Source: Gossypium raimondii (Eukaryota; Streptophyta; Magnoliopsida; Malvales; Malvaceae). From it: a stretch of 64,000 bases of DNA. The stretch is taken from NCBI RefSeq assembly GCF_025698545.1, contig NC_068577.1, positions 41,805,250 through 41,869,249 on the forward strand, in the 5' to 3' direction. Each line of letters begins with the position of its first letter. Position 1 is the first letter of the stretch. The notes below the pieces were generated by a model. That model did not search any database. It worked only from the letters and a program-made list of their open reading frames with translations, and had not been told where the DNA came from. Positions 36,001 to 52,589 of the stretch are shown here, piece by piece. A program made the position numbers and the translations under genes.

Positions 36001-37369
36001 TAGACGGGTAGTTTAGAGAAAATGTTCCTTTTCCACGAGCTTAACTTAGTTCTAATTTTCTCTACAATAAAATTATAGCCAATATGACTAACCCCAAGTG
36101 TTAGGCGAGTATATTTTGATCACTTAATTATTAAATGACTAATTGAAATATCACGCGACCCTTTTTATTTGACATAATAATAAATTTAGTATTCAATATT
36201 TACACATCATGTCAAACTAGTACCAATTCTAAAAATATTAGCCATCAATGTTTACACTTTGTGTCAATTTGATTATGATTCAAAAATTAAAATACATAAA
36301 ATTATGTATTTTTATAATTATATGAGAAAATGATCTTTCATCTAATTTATTTTTCATATGAAATATGCATTTCATATCATATATTAATATTTTAATTATA
36401 ATAATATTTGAATATAAGGTCTTTTTGTTTGTATTTAAAATATTTTTCATGAAATATTTTTATTGTTTTACAGTGTTTGTTTGGTGGAAAATGATTTACC
36501 AAAAGGAAATCATTCTCCAAAAAAATGGTAAAATCAAGGCTTTTCTAAGGAAAATGTCTTATAATAATTTTTTCGTAAGACATTTTCCAAACTGATAAGG
36601 CTCTGTTCACTGTCTTTACTATCGAAGAAACAAAAAAGGGAAGCTTTCAGAGCAACAAAGAGGAAGCTCTCTTCAATGTAGAAGAAAACAATCATATATT
36701 TTAGTTTTATATTTTTTTATAATTTAGTCCCTGAAATCCAATTTTTTACTATTCTACAATTTAATTCGTCAAAAATAGATTTTCTTATTCTACAGTTTAG
36801 TCTTAAACCTCGTTTTGTATAGATTTGCAAACTAGTCCCTTTTCTAAAATTTTTGATTTTATAATTTAGTCCTTACAACTAAAATTGTCAAAATTTCCAA
36901 AAATTAGTCCTTGATTTTGAATAGTTAAACTTTCATATTCTATTTTTCAGAATTGTAAATTCTCAAATAATGTAAATTAGTCCTAAAACTCAAGTTTTGA
37001 AATCTTTAGAATTTAACCCTATAGTTTAAAACTTTACTATTTTATGCTAAACTTTCCAAATTTTCATATTTCACAATCATATAATTTAGTTAATACATCA
37101 ATGTTTTAGATTTCACTACTTAAACCCTTAGAATTCAAAATTTTACAAATTTTACAATTCAATCCTTACTTCATTTTTATCAAATTAAATCATTTTCAAC
37201 TTACTCATCCAAATAATATTCAAAATAAAATTTACCACTTTCAACTTAATTAAACATAAATTTTATCTACTAATTTATATTCCCTAATGTATTTAAATTA
37301 ATAATTAAGCTTAATTGAGTAAATTAAGATTAATTAAAACTAAAACATGATTAATTAAAATATAAATAA
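36001..37369. other. Intergenic, MITE-like and TTTAGTCC-rich DNA
   Basis: 36420-36610 resembles a MITE rich in GGAAAATG/CATTTTCC words, ending near GGCTCTGTT. 36690-37220 repeats AATTTAGTCC-type words many times. No gene. Confidence 0.4.
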
Positions 37370-37605
37370 GCTTTATGAAATAAACTCAACTAAACAATGA
37401 AAAGATAATAAAATCTCAAAAGTATGTTTGTTTCATTGAAAGCAACTTTTATGAAATATTTTCAAGAAATTTGCCAAACAATAGAAAATATTTTACAGAT
37501 CCATCCAAACACTAGAAAATATTAGTTTTTCCAAAAAAGTAAATTTTTTTTCGAAATCATTTTCCGAAACCATTTTTAGTGAAACAAACTGAGCCATAAT
37601 ATTTA
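37370..37605. repeat. Dispersed repeat, copy 1 (GGAAAATG family)
   Basis: About 235 bp closely similar, in the same orientation, to 39165-39402. Both share AACAATGAAAAGATAATAAA, ATCCAAACACTAGAAAATAT-type sequence, and an end near CTGAGCC/CGGAGCC. Confidence 0.65.
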
Positions 37606-39164
37606 TTCCTTTTTTCATAATTTAGGTTGAAATATCATAAAAGTTAAAAGTATAATAGAAAATTTTAATACAAGTATATTGGCAATTTTGGGGTTTGTAT
37701 GATTATTACCTAAATATTTTGAAGAATTGGATCTTATAAAGAGAAAAATAAAGAACACAAATAGCACCAAATTTGATCATATTGGAAAACAAGCCACTTA
37801 GGTTTCCCAAACTCAAGATCTTGACAATATAAGCATGGGAAAGAGTTAAAAAGAAAGTTATGGGAATTTCTTAAGGGTTTTTCACCCTTAAAATTCATTA
37901 GGATTTAAATCTTGGGGAAGTGGTAGGTTTTTATTTGGGTAACTCTCTTTGGATGTAGTGTGTGCGAGTGGGGTATGGGTGTGTCCTTATCGTGGGTGTG
38001 TAAGTACTAACTCTTTAATTGTACATTAAAAAAAAGAAGGTAAAGAGATTTTTAAAAAAATCATTTTTTAATTTATTTCATTTGTTTCATGTAAAAGGTT
38101 TTACGGAAAATATTTTCAACCTTTTCCGATGTTTGTTTCACGTAAAATAGGATGGTCAACGTAAAATGTTTTCTAGTTAACGTAAAAGGCTTTGTTTACC
38201 AAAATGTCTTTGGATATTTTCCAGTCGATGTTAGCTACGGATTAACATAAAATATATAGCACTATCAATAATCAACCAATTCACTATCAATAATCAACCA
38301 ATTCACATTCAATTATCAATTTATACAAATTTTGTTATCTATTCAATTTAGTCCCTAAAATTGGGACTAACATAACTTTCGATTTAAAGCTTCAAATTGA
38401 ATTTTGATTTCACTATTATGCATTAGGGACCTCTCATTTCTTACTTTTACAGTCAATTTTACATTTATTAAATTTAGTCCCTAATTTACGAAACTATCAA
38501 TTAAGCTTTACAATTTAATCTTTTCTCACATCTAAGCTTAAAATCTATCAATTTAACACCTAAAACTTCAAGAAATCAACAATGACAACTTTCTAAAACT
38601 TTAACAATTTTTCAAATTGGTACATGGGCTAGCTAAATCAAGTTTCCATGACCTCAAATCTATAGAAATTATAAGAAAATAACCAAGAACTTACTTGAAT
38701 TTTGAAGTTAAAAGCTTGGAGCCCTAAGAATGACATCTCCCTAATTGTCTTCATGTTTTACAATTTTAACATAGATTTGAGCCCCTTTATTCTACTAATT
38801 GAATAATAAATAATAAAAGCTTTTATTTAATCTTTATTCAACTGCTTTTTAAGCTAATTTATTATTATTCAAACAAATATTGTAGTCATTATGTGGTGTA
38901 CTACTAATTATGCACTCGGATAATATTATTAATTTAATGTTATGTAGTACTAATTGTTGTTTGGAAGCTAATTTATTATTATTCAATCTTTTTTTTTTTT
39001 TTGTGTGTGTTTATAATACAATCAAGAATCATTTATTCGTTTTGATTGTTTTCAATTTATGTCTGTTAATATTCTAGCTTAATAATTGAGTAATATTATA
39101 TATTTAATTTGATGTATTTATTTATAAATAAATCATTGCAATATATATAAACATAAAATATAAA
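37606..39164. other. Intergenic, no gene
   Basis: AT-rich DNA. 38080-38230 has GTAAAATG/TTTTACG words of the same MITE-type family, and 38340-38520 repeats TTTAGTCCCTAA words. Confidence 0.4.
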
Positions 39165-39402
39165 TATAAATTTATAGATATAAAATAAACTCAAATAAAC
39201 AATGAAAAGATAATAAAATCTCAAATGTATGTTTTTAATTGAAAATAACTTTTATAAAATATTTTCAAGAAATCTAACAAACAACAGAAAATATTTTACA
39301 TCGATTCATCCAAATACTAGAAAATATTAGTTTTTCTAGAAAAGTAAGTAATTTTCCAGAAATAATTTTTCGGAAGTCATTTTCAGTGAAATAAACGGAG
39401 CC
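39165..39402. repeat. Dispersed repeat, copy 2 (GGAAAATG family)
   Basis: Second copy of the 37370-37605 repeat. It ends at CGGAGCC, and a separate Tourist-like MITE has its TTA target duplication immediately after. Confidence 0.65.
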
Positions 39403-39405
39403 TTA

Positions 39406-39554
39406 GGGTGAGTTTGGATGGTCGGTGTGTTTACTTGCGATTCGTGTAAAAACAACGCTGACGGTGATATTATATATGTAGCGATACTATAGCATGAGAC
39501 AAAAAGTAAGCTAAACACACTGCATCGCACCCCACCGCCCATCCAAACTCACCC
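39406..39554. mobile_element. Tourist-like (PIF/Harbinger) MITE, 149 bp
   Basis: Terminal inverted repeats GGGTGAGTTTGGATGG at both ends, a perfect 16 bp that extends with one mismatch to about 22 bp. It is flanked by TTA on each side (39403-39405 and 39555-39557), the 3 bp target duplication typical of PIF/Harbinger MITEs. No coding sequence. Confidence 0.85.
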
Positions 39555-39859
39555 TTAGTATTTAATGATTAATTTTGAATTTTATTTTTATTTTGTATTT
39601 TTAAAATTATATATATAAATTTCTAGAATCAAGATCAAATTGATATAATATGTTAATATTGTTAGTTAACTTTTTTGTTATACCAATTAAAAAGGTCACA
39701 TAATTATTCTATTAACAATTAATAGTTGTGTGACCACAAAACACAATCTCGAATACTTAAATAATCACATTGTAACTTTTTATGATTAAAGGACCAAAAT
39801 GAAAACATACATACAGTTGAGTCCTCATCCATTAGTTTACTCTAATATATAAGGCTTAG

Positions 39860-39868
39860 TTTTATTTA
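39860..39868. repeat. MULE target duplication, left (TTTTATTTA)
   Basis: Nine bases identical to 41190-41198 on the other side of the element. Confidence 0.85.
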
Positions 39869-41189
39869 GGGTAAACTACATAAATAGTCAACCAATTATT
39901 ATTTTGTTCCTATTTTGGTCATCCAAGTTTAAGAATTTCTATTTTAATCACTAACGTTATCAAAATATAATATTTTGATCACTCCTCCAATAAATTACTA
40001 ATGAAATGATGATGTGATCTTTTTATTGGAATAATGACAAATTTAGCCTCCAATATCTATAGATTTGATCAATTTGGTCCTAATTTTAAAAGAACTCAAC
40101 AAATTTATCCCTTAACTTTACACATTCTATCAATTTAGTTTTAATTCTTAAAAATAAAAATTAAAAACTTTAAAAACAAAATTATTTAAAAATTCATTTT
40201 TTGATAAAAATATACAAAATTATAAAATATGTATAAATAAATGAATATTTATTTTTCTCATTTTCTAACATGATATTTATTAAAATAATAATTTTATAAA
40301 TAAAACAATCAAGAGGAAAACATTGAAGAAAACCTAAGTAAATTTAGTTTTTCTCTTTTTTCAACCGTAACAATCACTGTTCAGGTTGGGTTAAAAACTA
40401 TAGCTTGGGATTGAAAAAGGTAAGAATCAATGTTTTTAGGTTGTTGCCCATAACGAGGTCGTTGCGCTTGAGAGAGGACATGATTGGGGATATGCAAGTG
40501 AGAAATAAGTCTTGGAGACCTAGTAGGTGGAAGTGCATGCCACTAGCTCCACAATTGATTCCTAGTTAAATGACGCAACAACGAAGGATATGAATATTGA
40601 AGAGTTAAAGCGTAAGGGTTATTGGTGCAAGTGATTGTTGGTTAAGATAATGCCCAACGCCTGACAAATTTAAAAAGGACTAAGAAATAAAACTAGTCGT
40701 ATAATAAATAAATTATTATTGATAAAATAAAACTAAAAAAGAAAAGAAAAAGTTTAAATATGGTTTAAATCTTGTGGATTTTCTAAAAAATATTTTATTT
40801 ATAATATTATTATTTTAATAAATAAATTTCATGATAGAAAAAGAGCAATTAGGTATTCATTTATTTATAATTTTGTATGTATTTTTATATTTTGAATTTT
40901 TAAGGATAAAAACTAATTTGACATAATCTATAAAGTTGAGGGTGAATTTGTTAAATTTTTAGAATTAAGATTAAATTGATATAATTTATAAATATTATAG
41001 GGCTAAATTTATTATTATGCCAATAAAAGACCACATCAACATTCCGTTAATATTCCATTAATGATTTAAGTGAGGAGCGGCCAAAATATTAAATTTTAAT
41101 AATATTAGTGATTAAAATAAAAATTTTTAAATCTGGATGACCAAAATATAAACATGTTAATAGTTGGGTCACTATTCTTAGAGTTTACC
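39869..41189. mobile_element. Non-autonomous Mutator-like element, long TIRs
   Basis: A 1321 bp unit. The left arm (39869 to about 40300) and right arm (about 40790-41189) are diverged inverted repeats of roughly 400 bp, starting GGGTAAACT and ending AGTTTACC. Matches such as TTTTGGTCATCCA and ATTTTAATCACTAA recur on both arms. The flanks are a perfect 9 bp duplication, TTTTATTTA (39860-39868 and 41190-41198), the Mutator hallmark. The 490 bp interior has no transposase or recognised gene fragment. The right end is 79 bp from the CDC48C start codon. Confidence 0.88.
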
Positions 41190-41198
41190 TTTTATTTA
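41190..41198. repeat. MULE target duplication, right (TTTTATTTA)
   Basis: Nine bases identical to 39860-39868. After it come 79 bases, including a poly-A run, before the ATG of the downstream gene. Confidence 0.85.
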
Positions 41199-41277
41199 TT
41201 CCCCAGAAGAAACCCTCGCCCACCCTTTCTTTCCTAAGTTGTATCAGGCGTTGCTCTCCAGAAAAAAAAAAAAAACT

Positions 41278-45443
<4,166 letters not shown>

Positions 45444-46000
45444 TTAGAGTCAAATCCTCATTGATGTACCGTTAGCCAGAGCTGTCGTTCTTGTCTGATA
45501 TCCAGCACCCCAGAGCTGCATGATCAAAGGAGCCACCATTTTAAACGTTGAGATTAGTATTCTATTTATATGCTTTTTTTTCTTACCCGTAATATTGAGG
45601 TGTTAGAAGAAACTTGCTTCTCTTTATGAGGGTAAAAAATTTGCCAACACATTAAAATTTTGTTCGTTGTGGAAGTAGTTTACAGAAAATAGGGTGGGAA
45701 ACATTTATTCATCCATTTTGAGGAATCTTTTGAATGTAGAAAGAATAATATAAGTAAATATGGCAAGATGTCTTAATTCCACCTGATAATCTGTAGCTTT
45801 TATTTCCCTTGCCCCCCTTGTTTCTAAAGGTACATAATGAATTGGCTAAAGTGGACAAAATACCATTGATCTAAAGGTACGTAGATTGGTCTGTAGGAGG
45901 AGAGATCTTGAAACCTAGTCATAAATTTCTCAAATTAAAACTTAATTTCTATTAAAAGAATAATATTTAAACGTGTGATGAATGTGATTACAATGATATC
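45444..46000. other. Convergent intergenic region, 3' ends
   Basis: 557 bp between the stop codons of CDC48C (+) and permease gene 2 (-). It must hold both 3' UTRs. No further gene seen. Confidence 0.6.
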
Positions 46001-48629
46001 TTATTCAAATTTTGCATTTATTAGTCCTTGAATCGACCCTATAAAGGCCACTATTGTCACAAGCAAGCAAACAAAGCTGAAACTCTTAAGAGCAACCCAT
46101 TTTCTAGTCCAGGATTGAATCTTCTTCTGCACAATGCGCATTTCCACTGGAAAATAAATAGCCAAAGGCCAAAAGTTCAAAGCCCCCAGCACTCCCAAAA
46201 CCTGGTTGAAGTATGGGAACATCATTGCAATGGCTGTTGTTGATGCGACATAGGCTGTCCGAAAGCATATCTTGAGGGGATTAGTCTGAAACGAAGGAAA
46301 CCATCGGTGTTTGTTCGTATAATAGTTATTGACGAACCAACTGTTTGGGAACCTGTTGATAAACCATCTCTCCGCAAATGCAAACACTGGTTGACCAAAA
46401 ATCTGAGGAAAGAACACCAGATGCCATCGTATTTGTCATTCGATTATATCAAGAAAAAAGATTCAGATTGTCGACCACTGAGCTATGCTCGAAAACATGT
46501 ACCTGATATCCTCCCACAAGGTGAAGAATAATGCAAGCATTGGCTAAATCAACCAGCCAATATGGCTCGTAAAATCCGAATCCTGTCAAGAGGTTTCCAG
46601 GCGTGTTGTTCCCGAAGGCAGCATATCCGAAACATCCACAACAGAGGTAGAAGAAGGTTGTCAAGGAGACGGCAATTATTGAGGCCTTTTTCATGGTTTT
46701 GTTCTCTGGTGGAGGTGATTTCAATGTATCCTGAATTTTATGATTTGTCAAATATTTTCTATTTCATTTATTAAAGAAAATGAAAGCCATTTTTACCTGT
46801 ATTTCTAGAACAATGCCCGAGTATGGATAGGCAAATGCAATGTCCCCAAGTGCCTGGAATACTAACCATAGTTTATCAGCAATATTAGCAGCGGGGACTC
46901 CATTTATGCTCCCCTTAATTGTTCCATTTTCTGCAATGGGGAACATGAGTATGATATCAGGAATTCCAGATGAGTAAAAGTGAAGGTGAATTTGGAGTTA
47001 TACTGATCACTTGTGCGAGCCCGAGCCCGAATCCGATGAAAGAGTAAGCAAAGGACATGATTGCAGCTAACATTGAAAGCCATTTCATGTTATGGAAATC
47101 TGGAATCTGTGACATTACAACCTGAACAGCTCCAAATAGAAGCATAGAGGAAGTATCTTCATACGAACATGGAGCATTGTGGCCTTCTCTGTGGTAGCAG
47201 TTTGATTTCTGAATTGCTCTGTATGTAAGCCAAGCACAAAATAAACATAAAACACTTGACATTTGATCCTTATCGGTCCTAAACACAGACAAATCCAACA
47301 CCCATGTCTGACGTATATATAAATATTAGTTTGGATATACGAGCTTCTAAATGCTCTCCAAATATATGGAAAAACTTGATGAGAAATGAACTGAAGACTC
47401 CCGTGTTGGGCAAATACACCAGAATCTGAGTAACATGGTGTGTGTATATACATCACCTAGTCCAAGTTGGCATCTGCTTGAAGCAATTGTAAGAAACATG
47501 GTATGGGAACTTCGTAATTTTGCAGTACAATTATATTAATAGGAAACAAATTAATTAAAGAAGAGTAGTAAAGAGTCAGAATTGAATCATACTTGATGCT
47601 GCTAGCAGAGGTTATGACATAGGCAAGTGTGGACCCATACAAGGTCTCCATTAAAATTACTCCACACACTTTGTGGTTCTTCTCTCCTGCATTGCATATG
47701 CATTTTCCATGTTTTTTCATATCTAATTCTTCCTTCCAAAAATTTAAATTTTGAAACATTCATAAAATTTGCAAATGTACAACCCAGTATATAGTGGCAT
47801 AATAAAACTGGGTTTATCCTAACCGAAAAAAGTTAATGAAAAAAAAAACTTTGATATCGACTAGTTAAACATTGGATTGTGACTGCAAAATAAGAGTCAC
47901 TTTTTTTTTTCGTCCATCAAGATGTGTGTACTTAAAGTACAAAGTTGTGTAGATGATTTTGACCTCTAAAGCGTTAAATACCATATAACAAACATACATA
48001 ATCCGGCTATTCTTGCATTATTTATGGGCTGAATTCTTTACTTTTAAAACCAACAGTAGCTCATAGCTAAATAATGCATCAATAACTTATAATGGACATG
48101 GTACAACAATCCTTACATCAACAATGACGGAGGAAACAAGTTGGTGATGAAAGAAAAGAAATTTGGTTACCCAAATAGACAAGGACGGCATCCATGTAAG
48201 ATCTAAGGCGGTTGGGGCCATAGTGAGGGTGAGGATACATGTAGCAGTCACATAGAATGTAGGTGGAAACAAGGGTGATTGCTGCAAACACAAGCACGGA
48301 TATAGGGCCAGCAATCCATCCAAGTTGAGCGGTGCTCCACGCAAGGGATAAAACACCTGCCCCTATCACTCCTGTTATGATGTGTGCTACTGCTGTCCAC
48401 ACAGTCCCTTTTACAAACACATGTCAAACATAAAATATTCAGACCTTCAACTATAAGCAAAATAGCACTTCATGAAGGGACAGGCAAACAAATTTGAGAT
48501 ATGAAAACCATGAACTGCATGTCCATAAAGTTAAAGGAAAAAGGGTCATCTACCAGTTCTTTTGACAGAGCTTGTTGAAGAACTAGGCAGCAATGGAGAC
48601 AACTGATTGTCTTCTTCTTCTTCACCCAT
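46001..48629 (-). CDS. Amino acid permease, AAP7-like (gene 2)
   Basis: Paralogue of the permease at 7906-11474 and a predicted H+-coupled amino acid importer in the plasma membrane. Exons: 48629-48554, 48407-48171, 47686-47593, 47218-47004, 46930-46797, 46730-46503, 46402-46001. They give 1386 nt, or 461 aa. Coding exons 2-7 are 237, 94, 215, 134, 228 and 402 nt, exactly as in gene 1. Signature segments are WTAVAHIITGVIGAGVLSLA, AIQKSNCYHREGHNA, SQIPDFHNMKWLS, DTLKSPPPENKTMKKAS, GNLLTGFGFYEPYWLVD and MFPYFNQVLGVLGA. The GSIQGLINAKF end resembles AAP7. The last exon opens with Ile-Phe-Gly-Gln-Pro where gene 1 has the more usual Val-Tyr-Ser-Gln-Pro. The N-terminal tail is acidic and Ser-rich. 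It lies tail-to-tail with CDC48C and is followed upstream by the CAX gene on the same strand. Confidence 0.93.
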
Positions 48630-49599
48630 GTCTGATGTCTTTGGTGCTACAACAGTGTTTTTTTTTTCAATTGAAGAACCTTAATTCAAGATATCAATTA
48701 CTGAAAACAATGTAAAGTGGGAAATTTGATTAAATGAACAAAAAACGTAAGTTGGGTTAGAGGTTAATGGAATTAGCTTAACCCTGATTAAATAAGCAAA
48801 ATTTGGAAAAAAAATGGCAGCTAATGACGCAAGGTATATTGCTTGCACGATTAATTAATGAATTTAATTATGGATTATTATATATATATATTTTCAGTCA
48901 CGGTCCATTAAAATTTTCATAATCCACTAAGCAAATAATAATAAAATATTTCCTGGAAAATATGCACATTGTCTCTTTTATATTAGTGTAGTCGGTAATG
49001 ATAGGTCTTACCTACAGGATATTTTTCATTTTGCATAATTATCCTACGGAACACCCTAAATTTTTAACTCCATGATATTCCCAAAGAGAGATCTTCCTAT
49101 TGCATGTTAATATCTTACAAAATATTTATCAACCTTGGCCTATGAAGCTTCACTTTTGTTCATACAAAACGTACATACACCAATCTCTACAACTGATATC
49201 ATGCATAAGGGTTCAATTCTCAGGTGCCATAAACAGTAGTAAAAATTGAAAACCAACTGATATATTTCATTGCACACAATCCCAAAGGGAACGATGTTCA
49301 GAAGAATTAGTGTGTTACATACTTAACTATCAAAATTTAAGAGTAACACATTTTTCTTTTTTCTTTTTTCCTACGTTATACACAGCCTCTCCTAATTTGC
49401 CATTTTGGGCAGTTGTTTTGGCGTTCACAACTAGAACCGTATAGTGAGCAAAGACCCCTTGTGTCTCCACAATCATGTTATCTGCACAAGCATAAGCAGC
49501 TGGAAAAATGGAGCATCTGTTATAGAAAACAATTATTTACAGCAGCAACGTGGGACTCAACTTCTTTCCCAAACCATCCCTTTCATTCCACCGCTTCAT
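48630..49599. other. Upstream region of permease gene 2 / 3' region of CAX
   Basis: No gene. A TATATATATATTTTC run near 48880 is the only promoter-like feature, about 250 bp before the permease start, and is too weak to call. The right part should contain the CAX 3' UTR. Confidence 0.4.
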
Positions 49600-51230
49600 T
49601 CACAGTTGCTTGTTTTCGTCTGTAAGGTTGAATCAATTACAGTGCAGTCGTTATAAAAACAATGACAAAGAGAGCCATGAAAGAGAAACCAAAAGAGAGA
49701 GATGGAACAGGCAAATGGGAAAACTTACTAGCTGATGTAGGATCTTCGTGTGCAAAGAAACTTGCAGCTACTATCAGATATGCAAGTATGAGCATTAATC
49801 CTTTGAAGTAGTTCGATGTTCCCTCCTGCAGACACAAAACAAAACAGGAAAGTTAATTCATTTACTTCACAATGCCTTCTGGCCTAAATGAGCCTTCAGA
49901 TATAGGTTATGGTATGACGGGTATGTTCAGTTTTTTCCAAGTTTTTCAATGTATTTGGAAAGTCATATTCCAAGATACATGTCCTTGTATGCGTCAGACA
50001 CCAGTATTTCAAGAAAAATAGAGTCACCGCAGCATAGTATTTGAATATTGCTTTCATTCTTGATGGTAAAGATACCCATTGGCCATTATTTTCCTAAGTT
50101 CTTGGTATACACAAACCTGCAGAAAGAAGGCTACAACTATAACAGTAATGAAAAGAGTTGCTGTCTCGAAAAGCTGGAAGTTTAAGTCCATTTCCTGTCC
50201 CATCATCCACCCAATAACCACACAAAAAGGAATCTGCGTATTCAACAAGAATACCGGATTAGCACACCAAGGAAAAGAAACAACACATTAGAATTATAAA
50301 TATTTATATATCATGGTTCAGTTTCAACTTCAAGCTTTGAAGTTAACCACAATGCCACGACTTAAACACTCATTGGGAGTTGTCATGTAAAAAGAGTGGA
50401 GATTACTAAATAATTGACGAAATAAAAGAACACATATAAGAATGTGATTCAGTACTTGCTACTGAGAAAATAAAAGTAAACCCAAAAACTCCTGACCTTG
50501 GGAGGTATGTATGAAAAAATGTAATATTGATACACAATGAGCACATCCAGTGTACAACACCTACCCCAAACATAGAAATTTGAGTCGATGACCCTATTGC
50601 CACTCCCAATGATATGTCCTGCAAAGAAGTTTATTAATTTGCAAGATATACAAATTCTAAGAAATGAGAGTTAAAGAGAATCACTTACAAGCTTGTCTTT
50701 CATGGCAAACATAATAGCACTTGCGTGCTCTGCGGCATTCCCGATAATGGGGAGCAAGATAACACTGATAAATGCAATTGATACATCCCAGGCCTCAGAT
50801 GCTCCCTGATAAACAATAATCAGAAAAGATAATGTAAAAGCAATCAGAATATACCCTTACCAATATAATTTTAGTAAAAAAATTGGAAAAATCTTAAAGC
50901 CTGTTGAGTGCTAACACATATGCTGCCAGTGGGAGCAGACATGGTCCTCCAACAATCCTACATACTGTCAATGTCACAGATTCATGTTCAGTTTGGTTCA
51001 AGTCAATCCCTAAAGTATGCTTCAAAGCTAGAGGAAATCCATCACCTGTTCCGACCCACCCTACCAACTGTTTGCTCTTATAAACACAATATAGCGGATG
51101 CATATAAAAAACGACATGATACCTCTATTGTGTCCACCAAATAGTCTGATAGGATAGAGATCCAAGCAGTCAAGATTACAAGCCAAATCCCCGATTCCCA
51201 TTTGGAGATCTCTGGAGCTTCATCATCATC

Positions 51231-51262
<32 letters not shown>

Positions 51263-52589
51263 CATCATCATCTAAGTTCTCCTCATTGATAGGGGCATAT
51301 AGATCGTTTTGACCTTTTAACTGGAAAACAAGATAGGCAGCATATGCTACAAGCATAACACAACTGCTAAATCTTGAAAGAGACAACTCCGACTTCCCAT
51401 ATTGCCGTTCAGTGTGTGTGTAGTGGAGGACAGCCGGGAAGAGTAAACCCATGACTGCCATTAGCAGCAGTCCTGAATTGACAACAGCTGTGGCCTGAAT
51501 GAAAGTTTAGGTTCGTTTAGAGTGATAAAACAAACAAAATAGCAGAAATAAAAATCAGGCAAAATACTGCTGTGTCTTTACCTTGTTAAAAACTTGTTCT
51601 TTTCTATGATATACAAGCCCACCGCAGAAGAACGCACATCCAAGAACAAGAAGCATGTTTGACAAAATTGAACCCAACAATGACAGTTGAACCACACGGG
51701 TCATTCCACTTTTCAGTGCATATATTGAAATAATCAGCTCCGTTGCATTCCCAAATGTAGCATTTAGAAGACCACCAACTGCAATTGATTTCAACAAATT
51801 AAAGACCATTTTTTAAAAAAAATCTAGACAACAACAACAACAAAAAGAAATCCATAACAATTAAGAGTAATAAGTACTTGTTGGTCCAGTGTAGAAAGCC
51901 AATTGCCTACATTCATTCAAAAGAAAAGGCAATGTAAGGTGACAATAAAACAACTAGTAGCATAAAAAAACCAAATTCAATGAAAGAAAAAGACTGCGTA
52001 CTCGGTAGCATAACTCAAACGCTCTGCCAAAGGTGTTATACCCAGTAAGCTTAGAAAGAAAACCCACCCCTACAATCCACCTCGCAATTAAACAATGCAT
52101 ACCAAAAAAAAAACAGAAAAGCAACGGAGGAAAGAGCATCAAAACCAAAAACTCACATTATGAGCAGTCAACTTGTGAACAAGGATTGCTAGAGGCCCGA
52201 AAGGCATGAGCAAGTTGAGTTTATTAGAGAAAACTACAGTCTTTATGCTCCTATAGACACCATGTCCTATCATATTTTTACGGCCAACAGGCAGACGACC
52301 ATCAGAAAATGGTAACAATTCATTTGAATAAGTAATTTGATTTTTTCGAGCATCCGTTTCAGGGGAATGGAGGCATTCATCATGGAGATCTTGCATTGAC
52401 CTATCTTCTAGTGATCCCATCTGCTTCAAGAGAACATTACAAACACAGAGTAAAATATACTCGAAAGATCAAATTAGCAACTCGAAATGCAGGGTAGGGG
52501 GAAAGAAATGGAGAAGGGTAAAACATTAAAAATGAAGAATAGCATACTTCAAGGTGGGATTGAACTCCGACTTGCAGCTTGTAATCCAT
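49600..52589 (-). CDS. Vacuolar cation/H+ exchanger, CAX2/CAX5-like
   Basis: Ca2+/cation-H+ antiporter of the CAX family, expected in the tonoplast. Exons: 52589-52548, 52420-52157, 52069-52002, 51906-51878, 51778-51582, 51494-51123, 50805-50689, 50618-50565, 50233-50117, 49825-49729, 49619-49600. They give 1377 nt, or 458 aa, the usual CAX length. The N-terminal regulatory region spans about residues 1-75. The two alpha-repeat signatures are GNATE (144-148) and GNAAEH (346-351). Between the halves lies the acidic loop, here an unusual Asp-only run (275-291). The segments [20 protein letters not shown] and [20 protein letters not shown] match the CAX2/CAX5 type rather than CAX1. The 14-residue first exon and the 20 nt last exon are inferred from splice sites and frame; reading through the last intron gives a longer alternative tail. 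Confidence 0.92.
51221..51273 (-). repeat. GAT trinucleotide repeat in CAX coding exon
   Basis: A (CAT/ATC)n run in plus-strand reading, interrupted once by ACC, codes on the minus strand for nine Asp, one Gly, then seven Asp in the acidic loop. It is prone to length changes. Confidence 0.9.

Noticed and set aside
36365..36595. 76-residue frame
   Set aside because: Falls in AT-rich MITE-like DNA; no family, no codon bias.
41239..41277. Upstream extension of the CDC48C frame
   Set aside because: Begins with TTG; the first ATG at 41278 matches the expected N-terminus.
51078..51122. Continuation of the CAX exon 6 frame past the Glu of VDTIE
   Set aside because: A GT donor at 51122 and a matching acceptor at exon 7 with conserved GAS residues show this is intron.
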